From: Caryophanales bacterium UBA5732
GTDB lineage: Bacteria; Bacillota_I; Bacilli_A; Izemoplasmatales; Hujiaoplasmataceae
Reading direction: 5' to 3'
Length of the DNA stretch: 7,864 bases
NCBI GenBank assembly: GCA_002419445.1
Contig: DIGC01000119.1
Span: 7,572-15,435, forward strand
This document shows, one piece after another, positions 1-6,467 of the stretch (positions within the stretch are counted from its first letter, which is position 1; the number at the start of each line of letters is the position of its first letter). Below the pieces are notes generated by a model. The model was not told where the DNA came from, ran no database searches, and saw only the letters and a program-made list of their open reading frames with translations. A program made the position numbers and the translations under genes.

Positions 1-551
1 TCTTTAACTTCAACATTTAACGCCGTTGCGGCGTTAAATATTCTTGCACCGTCTAGATGAACAGCTAATTTATGTTTTTTAGCGATATTAAAAACTTTTT
101 CCATATAATCTAAAGGAATGACTTTACCGCCATAAGCATTTTCCATACAAACCAATTTAGTTCTCGTTGTTGAGATGGTCCGAACTTTGATCATTCGTTC
201 CAGTTTTTCTAAATCCCAAATCCCTTTTTCACTTTCTAAAGTAAATAGTTGAACACCGGAGATAATTGGCGAAGCTCCCGATTCATGTTGGACGATATGA
301 GCGAATTGATCGACAATCACTTCATCCCCTTGTGAACAATGCGTAAAAAGCGCTAACTGATTGGAAAAAGTACCTGAAGGCACAAAAATAGCTGCTTCTT
401 TGTTAAATAGTTTAGCCGTATACGCTTCTAAAGCATTCATGGTCGGATCATCACTGAATACATCATCCCCAACCTCAGCTTTAACCATTTCTTCTTTCAT
501 CTTCAAAGTCAATTTTGTTACCGTATCACTTCTTAAGTCGATATACTTCAT
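1..551 (-). CDS. ltaE: low-specificity L-threonine aldolase, N-terminal part (cut by window edge)
   Basis: This is a PLP-dependent fold-type I enzyme expected to cleave L-threonine or L-allo-threonine to glycine and acetaldehyde in the cytoplasm. I translated the first 183 residues; the family is usually about 340 long, so the C-terminal half, including the PLP-binding lysine, is beyond the left edge. Visible family motifs are the start MKYIDLRSDTVTK, GDDVFSDDPTMNALE at about 28-42, KEAAIFVPSGTFSN at about 51-64 (cofactor phosphate region), a histidine at 85 (FAHIVQHE) where the family has its ring-stacking His, ENAYGGKVIPLDY at 137-149, and HLDGARIFNA at 165-174 with the conserved PLP-contacting Asp168. 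The ATG at 551-549 is supported by an AAGGAG site 7 bases upstream that overlaps the end of the chorismate mutase gene. The stop-to-start gap is 4 bases, so the two genes are co-transcribed and probably translationally coupled. Tyrosine phenol-lyase-type relatives are less likely given the motif order. Confidence 0.93.
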   Translation of the reverse strand, partial: MKYIDLRSDTVTKLTLKMKEEMVKAEVGDDVFSDDPTMNALEAYTAKLFNKEAAIFVPSGTFSNQLALFTHCSQGDEVIVDQFAHIVQHESGASPIISGVQLFTLESEKGIWDLEKLERMIKVRTISTTRTKLVCMENAYGGKVIPLDYMEKVFNIAKKHKLAVHLDGARIFNAATALNVEVK

Positions 552-555
552 CTTG

Positions 556-819
556 TTACTCCTTCATTAATAACTCTTGGTAAATTCTTGATATCTCTAT
601 AATATTAACAATGAATTTTGGATATAAACCTGACAGATACTGATCATCAACCTTATTTGTCATTCTCGTCAAGATTTCTTGTTCCCGATCTTGATTTAAA
701 ATCTCTAGTCCTAATGCTTTCTTCTCTAAGGCAATTTTTTTGACAATTTCCATCCGCTTCAAAAAAAGTTCTAGCATCTCATCATCGAGTAAATCAATTT
801 CTTTTCTTAAATTTTTCAT
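556..819 (-). CDS. aroQ: stand-alone AroQ-type chorismate mutase (87 aa)
   Basis: This protein should convert chorismate to prephenate, the branch step to phenylalanine and tyrosine. Its length matches the all-helical AroQ monomer, without a fused prephenate dehydratase, dehydrogenase or DAHP synthase domain. Aligned by eye with the E. coli P-protein mutase domain, the active-site positions are kept: Arg5 (E. coli R11) in NLRKEID, Arg22 (R28) in KRMEIVKK, Lys33 (K39), Arg45 and Glu46 (R51, E52) in NQDREQE, Ser77 (S84) and Gln81 (Q88) in EISRIYQEL. The E. coli D48 position is Asn42, though the Asp two residues later is kept. The ATG at 819 has GAGGT about 10 bases upstream and is preceded by its own promoter-like sequence. 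It is the first gene of a two-gene unit with the threonine aldolase. No other shikimate-pathway gene is visible, so the prephenate-using enzymes would be encoded elsewhere. Confidence 0.92.
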   Translation of the reverse strand: MKNLRKEIDLLDDEMLELFLKRMEIVKKIALEKKALGLEILNQDREQEILTRMTNKVDDQYLSGLYPKFIVNIIEISRIYQELLMKE

Positions 820-846
820 TTTATTTATTACCTCACAATCATCTTT

Positions 847-875
847 ATTTTACCACAATATTACCGTAAATTCAC
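847..875 (-). promoter_or_regulatory. candidate promoter for the chorismate mutase-ltaE unit
   Basis: On the minus strand an extended -10 element TGGTAAAAT (TAAAAT at 852-847) lies 17 bases from a weak -35-like GTGAAT at 875-870. It sits about 30 bases upstream of the ATG at 819, between the upstream terminator and the ribosome binding site. The poor -35 is partly offset by the TGn extension. This is inferred from sequence only. Confidence 0.45.
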
Positions 876-892
876 CCATATTTTTGAAAGTA

Positions 893-927
893 AAAAGATG
901 TTTCGAAAACGAATCAAAACATCTTTT
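893..927 (-). terminator. hairpin terminator after the aldo/keto reductase pair (possibly bidirectional)
   Basis: A perfect 11-bp stem (893-903 with 917-927) encloses a 13-base loop, about 30 bases past the stop of the last reductase gene. Read on the minus strand, the stem runs into five Ts (896-892). Read on the plus strand, it runs into a longer T-rich tract (924-935), so it could also stop transcription from the opposite side, although no plus-strand gene is seen. The stem is AT-rich and so only moderately stable. Confidence 0.62.
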
Positions 928-957
928 ATTTTTTTGCATTATTATTCAAAAATAAAA

Positions 958-1788
958 CTATTCCCAACGTCTTGGATCGCCCTTGACATTGTCTAAGACT
1001 TCCATATCTTCTTCTTTAATTACAAAGTCAACTTCCGTATTTTGAATCATTCTGTCTTCATGAACTGACTTAGGGATTGGAGCCATACCTTTTTGTAATA
1101 AGTACCTAATACAGATTTGAGCGGCACTTACTTCGTATTTTTCCGCCATTTCATTAATCGTTGGATTAGTTAATAAATAGCCAATGCCAAGCGGAGAATA
1201 AGCGACTATAAAGATTTCTCTTTCCTCACAATATTCAATTACCGCTTTGTGATCAATACCGATGAAATGACCTATTTGATTAACATGAGGAACAATATCG
1301 CAATTCTTGATGATGTTTTCCAAATGTTCGATTTCAAAATTGCTGACGCCAATGGCTCTAATTTTACCAAGCATGTAAAATTCTTCCATTGCTTTATACG
1401 CTTCAACATTACCTTTATTGCAATTCTTACCAATTTCGCTCCATGGCCACGGAGCGTGAATGATAAACAAATCCAAATAATCGGTCCCAAGCGCTTTTAA
1501 AGTCTTGTTAAAAGCAGCTTGTGCACCTTCATAGGTTTTAATATGAGATTCTAGTTTTGAGGTGATAAAAACTTCTTCTCTTCTTAATCCGGAATCTCTG
1601 ATTGCCTTACCGACACTTGCTTCATTTTTATATCCTTCTGCTGTATCGATATGACGATATCCATTAGCTAAGGCTAAACTTACGGCATTATAAGTATCTT
1701 CGCCTGGTTTTATCTGCCAAGTTCCGAAACCAATTTTTGGTATTTTTACGCCATTACTTAAAACAAAGTAACTATTCAATACTTTCAT
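958..1788 (-). CDS. aldo/keto reductase, AKR5-like (276 aa)
   Basis: This is an NAD(P)H-dependent (beta/alpha)8-barrel reductase of aldehydes and ketones, resembling the 2,5-diketo-gluconate reductase/YtbE group. The catalytic tetrad is complete: Asp48 (HIDTA), Tyr53 (EGYKNE), Lys78 (ITSKLE) and His111 (LFIIHAPWP). Other family signatures are GFGTWQ at 20-25, GKIRAIGVSNF at 141-151, AYSPLG at 196-201, and the NADP phosphate-binding IPKSVHEDRMIQN at 238-250. The usual VNQIEYHP substrate/cofactor segment reads VNQIGHFIGID (169-179), so the pocket differs from the textbook enzymes and the natural substrate cannot be named. A GGGAG site 7 bases before the ATG lies within the 18-base gap after the Fe-S reductase gene, so the two form one operon with this gene second. 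The stop is TAG, followed by a hairpin terminator. Length is normal for the family. Confidence 0.93.
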   Translation of the reverse strand: MKVLNSYFVLSNGVKIPKIGFGTWQIKPGEDTYNAVSLALANGYRHIDTAEGYKNEASVGKAIRDSGLRREEVFITSKLESHIKTYEGAQAAFNKTLKALGTDYLDLFIIHAPWPWSEIGKNCNKGNVEAYKAMEEFYMLGKIRAIGVSNFEIEHLENIIKNCDIVPHVNQIGHFIGIDHKAVIEYCEEREIFIVAYSPLGIGYLLTNPTINEMAEKYEVSAAQICIRYLLQKGMAPIPKSVHEDRMIQNTEVDFVIKEEDMEVLDNVKGDPRRWE

Positions 1789-1806
1789 AATTTTTCTCCC
1801 AACTCA

Positions 1807-2937
1807 CTATTTAAAAAACATAGTGACATTTTCTAATTCTTTGATAATTTCGATATTTTGCGGACAAAGCGGTTCACAATTACCACATTGTTGACACATA
1901 TCAGCTAACTCTTCTGGTTTAAGTTGATTAAAATACTGTTTCATGAAATCTTCTTTGTCATCAAAGATTGATGCATTGTTATAAAACGCAAAGTTAGCAG
2001 GGATATTAACGCCATGAGGACACGGCATACAATACTTGCAGTTTGTACAATCGACTTTAATTCTTGATTTGTAAATTTTTTTAGCGTTTTCTATTAAATC
2101 TTTTTCATCAACTGTCAGCATTTTCTCTTTTGCAATTGAAGCCTCATTGATGTTATCTTTGATATGCCCTAAATTATTCATACCACTTAAGATAAGTTTT
2201 ACCTCAGGTTTATCCCAAAGATATCTTAAAGCCCAACCTGCAGGACTATGGTGATCCGGATAACTATCCCACAATGCTTGAATTTCAACCGGAGCTTTTG
2301 CCAGTCTTCCGCCTCTTAATGGTTCCATAACAATTACGTCAATACCTTTTTTAGCTGCTAGATGTAAGCCTTTAAGTCCAGCTTGGTATTCTTCATCAAA
2401 ATAGTTTAGCTGAATTTGACAAAAATCCCAGTTGTAGGTATTGATAATTTCTTCAAAAACAGGATATTCATCATGAAATGAAAAACCGATATTTCTAATT
2501 TTACCGCTTTGTAATGCTTTTCCGATAAAATCAAAAACATCATTTTTTCGGTAATTTTCCCAATACTTCTTGTTTAGTGCGTGCAAAAGATAAAAGTCAA
2601 TGTATTCTGTCTGAAGGTTCTTAAGTTGAATATCTAAATATTTGTCTAGGTCTCTTCTTGATTCAATTAACCATGAAGGCGATTTTGTCGCAATAAAAAC
2701 TTTTTCTCGATACCCGTCTTTAAGGGCTTTGCCAACGAATGCTTCACTAGTACCACCGTGATAAGGAAAAGCTGTGTCAATATAATTAACGCCATTATCT
2801 ATCGCATAGCGGATTTGTTTCATCGCTTCTACTTCATCAATTTTATCATGCGAGTTATCAACGATTGGTAGTCGCATACAACCAAATCCTAATATCGATA
2901 CTTTGTCTTCATATCTGCCGAGAGTCCTATATTGCAT
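1807..2937 (-). CDS. aldo/keto reductase with C-terminal [4Fe-4S] cluster motifs (COG1453 type)
   Basis: The N-terminal ~290 residues form an AKR barrel and the last ~80 form a ferredoxin-like tail. Numbered from ATG 2937 (376 aa), the barrel has GFGCMRLP at 18-25, the tetrad Asp54 (YIDTA), Tyr59, Lys85 (IATKSP) and His119 (YLLHALN), and a GFSFHD strand at 151-156. The tail has two four-cysteine motifs: C297-x2-C-x2-C-x2-CP followed by HGVNIP, and C348-x2-C-x2-C-x3-CP followed by QNIEI, as expected for two [4Fe-4S] clusters. The tail suggests electron exchange with a ferredoxin or flavodoxin as well as, or instead of, simple hydride transfer; that is inference. Substrate is unknown. The frame can also open one codon earlier at a TTG (2940). 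The AGGGG site upstream fits either; I prefer ATG. It is the first gene of an operon with the AKR5-like reductase. Confidence 0.93.
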   Translation of the reverse strand: MQYRTLGRYEDKVSILGFGCMRLPIVDNSHDKIDEVEAMKQIRYAIDNGVNYIDTAFPYHGGTSEAFVGKALKDGYREKVFIATKSPSWLIESRRDLDKYLDIQLKNLQTEYIDFYLLHALNKKYWENYRKNDVFDFIGKALQSGKIRNIGFSFHDEYPVFEEIINTYNWDFCQIQLNYFDEEYQAGLKGLHLAAKKGIDVIVMEPLRGGRLAKAPVEIQALWDSYPDHHSPAGWALRYLWDKPEVKLILSGMNNLGHIKDNINEASIAKEKMLTVDEKDLIENAKKIYKSRIKVDCTNCKYCMPCPHGVNIPANFAFYNNASIFDDKEDFMKQYFNQLKPEELADMCQQCGNCEPLCPQNIEIIKELENVTMFFK

Positions 2938-2968
2938 CAATTTACACCCCTTTTATTTCATCACTTTA

Positions 2969-2996
2969 ATTCTAACACATCAAGATAGATTAAAAA
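2969..2996 (-). promoter_or_regulatory. candidate promoter for the two-reductase operon
   Basis: On the minus strand TGTTAGAAT forms an extended -10 (TAGAAT at 2974-2969, 5 of 6 consensus bases). A 16-base spacer separates it from a weak -35-like TTTTTA (2996-2991). It lies about 30 bases upstream of the reductase start, with the AGGGG ribosome binding site in between. No clear terminator for the preceding glycosidase is visible here, so read-through from that gene is possible. Confidence 0.42.
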
Positions 2997-3045
2997 ATAA
3001 CCTGACCAAAACTTACTGGCAAATAAAGCAATTTATTTTTTTTAT

Positions 3046-5184
3046 CTATTTTTTTAATATATATTGAAAATCTTTTCTAAGTGTTTCATCACTAGAACCT
3101 CCAACAAAAACAGCGATTTTTCCGTCTTCAAGACAGACCTTTCCCTCTTGGTTAAAATATGCTAAGTCCAAATATTCTAAATCGAACTCAACAGTTTTAG
3201 TCTCATTAGGTTTAAATTCAACCTTTTTAAATTTTTTGAGTTCCATAACTGGTCTAACAACTTCGGCAACATAATCCCTAATATAAAGTTGAACGACTTC
3301 TTTACCAAAAGTGTCACTTTCATTAGTAATCTTAACTTTGACATTTAACTTTTCATTACTAGAAATAATGTTACTAGATAGTTGTAAATCTTTGTAAACA
3401 AAATTAGCATAGCTTAATCCATAACCAAATGGATAAAGCGGAGTGTTTTCAACGTCTAGATACTGTGTTAAATAAATATTTGAACTTTTTGGATCAAATG
3501 GTCTTCCCGTATTGAAATGATTGTAATAAACTGGAATTTGTCCAATGTTTCTTGGAAAACTCATCGGGAGTTTTCCGGATGGATTTTCTAAACCGTATAA
3601 TAAATCATGAATCGCTTCTGAAGAAGAACTACCTAAGAACCAACACATCATTAAAGCATCTGCGTTCTTTAATTCCTTCAGTAGTAAAGGACGACCGCCA
3701 AAGATTAACACAACAACCTTTTCTACGACATTTCTTATGGCTTGATAAAACTGTTCTTGTTTGTTCGGCAAATGAATATCACTTCTTGAATGTGCTTCAC
3801 CGCTCAAACTAGCGTCTTCTCCTAAAGCCATAATGACGATGTCAGCCGTCTTGATTAATTCAAGTTCTTTTTCTGTATAATCGCCAAAATTTTCTTTTTC
3901 AGAAGAAAAAATAATATTATCTTCAAGAACTTCAGATAAGTTTTTATGCAAATCGTCCCTGCCATGCAATGACCAAGGACCAATCAGTTTTCTTGATGTT
4001 GCGTATGGACCAATTATCGCAATAGTTTGTTTTTTACTTAAAGGTAAAACACCATTATTTTCCAACAAAACAACCGATTCAATCGCAGCTTCTTTGGCAT
4101 AATTTAAGTGTTCTTCACTTAAACAAATCTTGTCTTCAATTTCTTTATTTGCACCACTAAATGGATTTTCAAACAATCCTAATTCAACTTTAAAATCAAG
4201 CAGTTTTTTAACGATTTCATCGATTTCTTTTTCACTGACTTTACCCTCATTTACCAATTCTTCAAGATGGTTCAAATAAACGGATGAAGCCATTTCAATA
4301 TCAAGCCCCGCTTGAATTCCTTTTAAAGCGGCTTGAGTTTGTTTTTCAACTAAACCATGATCAATAACCTGAGTCAAAGAGTCGTAATCAGAAATCACCA
4401 GAGCGTTACTTGACCAGGTTTCTTTTAGTATTTTTCGCAATAAGAAGGTGTTTACAGTTGCCGGAATACCATCAAGTGTATTAAAAGAAGTCATAACCAT
4501 GTGAGCTCCACCATCTAAGGCTTTTTTATAAGCCGGTAAATAATCACGGTAAAGCGATAGTCTAGATAAATCAACCGTATTATAGTCCCTACCGCCTTCA
4601 GATGCGCCGTACCCCGCAAAATGCTTGATACAACAAGCAACAGCGTCCTTACCTAATTTTCCTTTATTACTATATCCCTCAACCATAGCTTTAGCCATTT
4701 CACCAGCTAAATAAACATCTTCACCAAAGCCTTCTACAACCCGACCCCAGCGTGGATCTCTTGATAAATCACACATTGGTGAAAATACAACATGAATACC
4801 GGAAGAATAAGCTTCTTTAGCCGATATTTTACCTACCAAGTTACTAATTTCCGGATTGAAACTAGCAGCTACAGCTAAAGGAACAGGAAAGATGGTTTTA
4901 TAACCGTGAATGACATCGGCCATAAAAACAAGCGGTAGTTTATGGGTGGAGTTTTCCAAATATGACTTTTGTAGTTTAATCATTTCATTTGGTCCGCCGA
5001 TACCTAAAACACTCCCCACGGTATAAAGTTGCTCTTTATTGATATTTAAATTTCTTAATGCGCCATAAACTGTAGCTTCAGAATCGCTAATGAAAAAATA
5101 TGGAGCCAACTGTGTCATTTGTCCGATTTTTTCCTTTAAAGTCATGGATTTTAAGATTTGTTCACTAGTAATATTTTTTTTCAT
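3046..5184 (-). CDS. bglX: GH3 family beta-glucosidase, BglX type, cytoplasmic (712 aa)
   Basis: This is a retaining exo-beta-glycosidase, probably releasing glucose or a related sugar from the non-reducing end of short oligosaccharides. Numbered from ATG 5184: the GH3 N-terminal barrel spans about 10-340 with LTLKEKIGQ-like start, MADVIHG at 88-94, RDPRWGR at 142-148, EGFGED at 151-156, KHFAGYG at 187-193 and the nucleophile Asp266 in VISDYDS. The alpha/beta-sandwich domain spans about 365-555 with VVLLENNGVLPL, the loop SGEAHSRSD at 461-469 and SGKLPMSFP. A fibronectin-III-like domain covers about 600-710. The frame is open 8 codons further, but the ATG at 5184 has a GGGAGAG site 7 bases upstream and the longer start falls in the predicted leader. 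No signal peptide is seen, unlike periplasmic E. coli BglX, so the substrate must be imported; no transporter gene is in the window. Specificity (glucose versus xylose and others) cannot be read from sequence. Confidence 0.95.
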   Translation of the reverse strand: MKKNITSEQILKSMTLKEKIGQMTQLAPYFFISDSEATVYGALRNLNINKEQLYTVGSVLGIGGPNEMIKLQKSYLENSTHKLPLVFMADVIHGYKTIFPVPLAVAASFNPEISNLVGKISAKEAYSSGIHVVFSPMCDLSRDPRWGRVVEGFGEDVYLAGEMAKAMVEGYSNKGKLGKDAVACCIKHFAGYGASEGGRDYNTVDLSRLSLYRDYLPAYKKALDGGAHMVMTSFNTLDGIPATVNTFLLRKILKETWSSNALVISDYDSLTQVIDHGLVEKQTQAALKGIQAGLDIEMASSVYLNHLEELVNEGKVSEKEIDEIVKKLLDFKVELGLFENPFSGANKEIEDKICLSEEHLNYAKEAAIESVVLLENNGVLPLSKKQTIAIIGPYATSRKLIGPWSLHGRDDLHKNLSEVLEDNIIFSSEKENFGDYTEKELELIKTADIVIMALGEDASLSGEAHSRSDIHLPNKQEQFYQAIRNVVEKVVVLIFGGRPLLLKELKNADALMMCWFLGSSSSEAIHDLLYGLENPSGKLPMSFPRNIGQIPVYYNHFNTGRPFDPKSSNIYLTQYLDVENTPLYPFGYGLSYANFVYKDLQLSSNIISSNEKLNVKVKITNESDTFGKEVVQLYIRDYVAEVVRPVMELKKFKKVEFKPNETKTVEFDLEYLDLAYFNQEGKVCLEDGKIAVFVGGSSDETLRKDFQYILKK

Positions 5185-5203
5185 AATTTCACTCTCCCAA
5201 CAA

Positions 5204-5217
5204 GACAAATCATTGTC
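5204..5217. promoter_or_regulatory. short palindrome at the bglX transcription start
   Basis: Arms GACAA and TTGTC are separated by four bases. The site lies just downstream of the predicted -10 element, about where transcription should begin. A repressor bound here would block initiation, and glycosidase genes are often repressed without substrate. The arms are only 5 bp, so chance is possible. Confidence 0.25.
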
Positions 5218-5223
5218 CTATTC

Positions 5224-5252
5224 ATTTTATTTTATCTAGACGTAAATTGCAA
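5224..5252 (-). promoter_or_regulatory. bglX promoter
   Basis: On the minus strand a -35 TTGCAA (5252-5247; 4 of 6 consensus bases) is followed after exactly 17 bases by a -10 TAAAAT (5229-5224; 5 of 6). The -10 is about 40 bases upstream of the ATG at 5184, leaving a short leader with the GGGAGAG ribosome binding site. No catabolite-response (cre) consensus was recognised. Confidence 0.6.
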
Positions 5253-5300
5253 TAAGACATTGTTAAAAAAGACCTAAGCAAATGCTCACTAATAGAAATG

Positions 5301-5346
5301 AAAACAAAAAAAGCTAGTTAAAGCATAAATTTTATGTTTAACTAGC
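5301..5346 (-). terminator. strong rho-independent terminator of the degV gene
   Basis: A 34-base hairpin (5313-5346) has a perfect 10-bp outer stem (GCTAGTTAAA with TTTAACTAGC), one bulged base and a further 5-bp inner stem. On the minus strand it is followed directly by seven Ts (5312-5306), a G and four more Ts. It begins 24 bases after the degV stop codon. A T-rich tract also flanks it on the plus-strand side, but degV is the obvious client. Confidence 0.9.
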
Positions 5347-5370
5347 ATTTAAGTTTTTTTTCTTATTTTT

Positions 5371-6216
5371 TTAAACTCTTCTTGCGACGTACGCAATAAT
5401 TTCCGGTCCGGTATGAACACCTAAAACTGGAGTAAGCCTAATTATATTAGTGTTTCTGATATTTAATGAGTCTTGTAATTTATCAGCTAAATCAATGGCT
5501 TCAGCTTCGTTATCACCATAATGAACAATAAGATCGATTTTATCTTGACCAAATTTTTCAATCAATATTGATTTCATTCTTAATAACGATCTTTTTAGGC
5601 CAAAAGCCTTTGAAAGCGTAACATAAACCCCTTCTTCATTAACGGTAATTACCGGTTTGATATGCAATAAATCACCGATAGTTCCTTCTACTTTACCGAT
5701 TCTCCCGCCTGCTTTTAAGTATTTCAAGGTATTAATCGTATAAAAAGCGATGGAATCATCAAATCTCATCTTTTTAAGCAAAGGAACAAAATCATTTAAT
5801 TTAGTACCTTTAGCTATTAGTTCTAAGGCATATTCAACGATAAAGCCTTCGCCGCCACCTAATGTCAAAGTATCAAATTGAACGATATTTAAACCTTTTT
5901 CTTCAGCTAGAGCTAATCTAAAAGCATTAAATGTTCCGCTAAGGCCAGAGGAAATGTTAATTACCAATAAATCAGTAAAACCTTTTTTCTTAATTTCATC
6001 GAGAGTATTCTTTAAGTCTGATGTCGATGGTAAAGACGTTGAGACCTTATGCGTATCAAGTTGTTCATATACTTCCGAAGCGCTTATCTCAACACCATCA
6101 CGATACTCTTTTCCATTAATTACGATCATTAAAGGCACTACAAATAAATTTTCATTATTTTTAATAAACTCTTGGTTTAAGTTCGCACCGGAGTCAGTTA
6201 AAACTGCTATTTTCAT
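5371..6216 (-). CDS. DegV family protein, fatty-acid-binding (FakB-like), 281 aa
   Basis: DegV/FakB proteins bind a free fatty acid and present it to the kinase FakA, which makes acyl-phosphate for membrane lipid synthesis; activity here is inferred from family. Length is typical. Motifs in order: KIAVLTDSGANL at 2-13, YRDGVEIS at 38-45, the fatty-acid-site segment STSLPS at 59-64, NISSGLSGT at 87-95, the TLKYLKAGGRIGK stretch at 163-175, IKPVITVNEEG at 186-196, KRSLLRM at 208-214 and GVHTGPE at 266-272. The common HTGPG motif ends in Glu rather than Gly, a small departure next to the His that contacts the fatty-acid carboxylate in characterised relatives. The ATG at 6216 has an AAAGGAAG site upstream. 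It is monocistronic, between its own promoter and a strong terminator. No fakA or plsX is nearby, and lineages of this type often carry several DegV paralogues with different chain preferences. Confidence 0.92.
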   Translation of the reverse strand: MKIAVLTDSGANLNQEFIKNNENLFVVPLMIVINGKEYRDGVEISASEVYEQLDTHKVSTSLPSTSDLKNTLDEIKKKGFTDLLVINISSGLSGTFNAFRLALAEEKGLNIVQFDTLTLGGGEGFIVEYALELIAKGTKLNDFVPLLKKMRFDDSIAFYTINTLKYLKAGGRIGKVEGTIGDLLHIKPVITVNEEGVYVTLSKAFGLKRSLLRMKSILIEKFGQDKIDLIVHYGDNEAEAIDLADKLQDSLNIRNTNIIRLTPVLGVHTGPEIIAYVARRV

Positions 6217-6235
6217 ATTATTACTACTTCCTTTC

Positions 6236-6253
6236 GTGATAGTACTCTATCAC
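6236..6253. promoter_or_regulatory. operator-like palindrome in the degV leader
   Basis: Perfect 7-bp arms GTGATAG and CTATCAC are separated by TACT. The site begins 8 bases past the -10 element, so it covers the predicted transcription start and ends before the ribosome binding site. It is too short and lacks the T-tract of a terminator, and its position suits a dimeric repressor. I do not recognise it as a FapR or FabT box. Confidence 0.5.
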
Positions 6254-6260
6254 ATTGAGT

Positions 6261-6289
6261 AGTTTATCAATTATATTATTCATTGTCAA
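6261..6289 (-). promoter_or_regulatory. degV promoter
   Basis: On the minus strand a perfect -35 TTGACA (6289-6284) is followed after 17 bases by a -10 TAAACT (6266-6261) carrying a TGA extension just upstream. The -10 lies 45 bases upstream of the ATG, with an intervening palindrome and the AAAGGAAG ribosome binding site. The best-formed -35 in the window suggests substantial expression unless repressed. Confidence 0.7.
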
Positions 6290-6342
6290 GTATTTTGATA
6301 TGTATCATTAAATAACTCATAAAAACATCACACAAAAGCAAT

Positions 6343-6367
6343 AAAAAGACCGATTTTATCGGCCTTT
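6343..6367 (-). terminator. terminator of the DUF2130 gene
   Basis: On the minus strand the hairpin AAAGGCCGAT-AAA-ATCGGTCTTT has 10 pairs including one G-U, and continues into TTATTG. On the plus strand the same position is an A-C mismatch, so the structure is oriented for the minus-strand gene. It lies about 100 bases after the DUF2130 stop codon, leaving an unusually long 3' region before termination. Confidence 0.75.
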
Positions 6368-6467
6368 AATATGGTTTTCTTACAAAATTTTTGATTTCAA
6401 TTAAATCATTGATTCGATAATCGGCAACATTCACCTGTTAGCAGTATGATTGTTTATTCTTTTTTCT

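Noticed and set aside
1448..1467. CGCTCC...GGAGCG inverted repeat inside the AKR5-like gene
   Set aside because: The 6-bp arms with an 8-base loop lie in codons for the conserved HAPWPWSE region, so coding constraint and chance explain them.
1249..1500. Plus-strand open frames such as 1249-1500, 3552-3812 and 5954-6262
   Set aside because: They lie opposite well-supported minus-strand genes, have no family resemblance or good ribosome binding sites, and look like antisense shadows.
1789..1802. Shared GTTGGGAGA-like leader before the AKR5-like gene and before bglX
   Set aside because: The similarity is essentially the ribosome binding site plus a few flanking bases, with no longer homology to suggest a common regulatory element.
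3012..3040. AT-only inverted repeat (AAATAAA/TTTATTT) after the bglX stop as a terminator
   Set aside because: The stem is seven A-T pairs, and on the minus strand it is followed by GCC rather than a T-tract. It is too weak to call; the bglX terminator remains unidentified.
5185..5208. Longer bglX start adding MSCWESEI
   Set aside because: It has no ribosome binding site, lies at the predicted transcription start, and the extra residues are not part of the GH3 family. The ATG at 5184 has a GGGAGAG site.
6368..6467. tRNA or structured RNA in the gap after the DUF2130 gene
   Set aside because: No cloverleaf, T-loop motif or strong hairpin could be found on either strand apart from the terminator beyond it.
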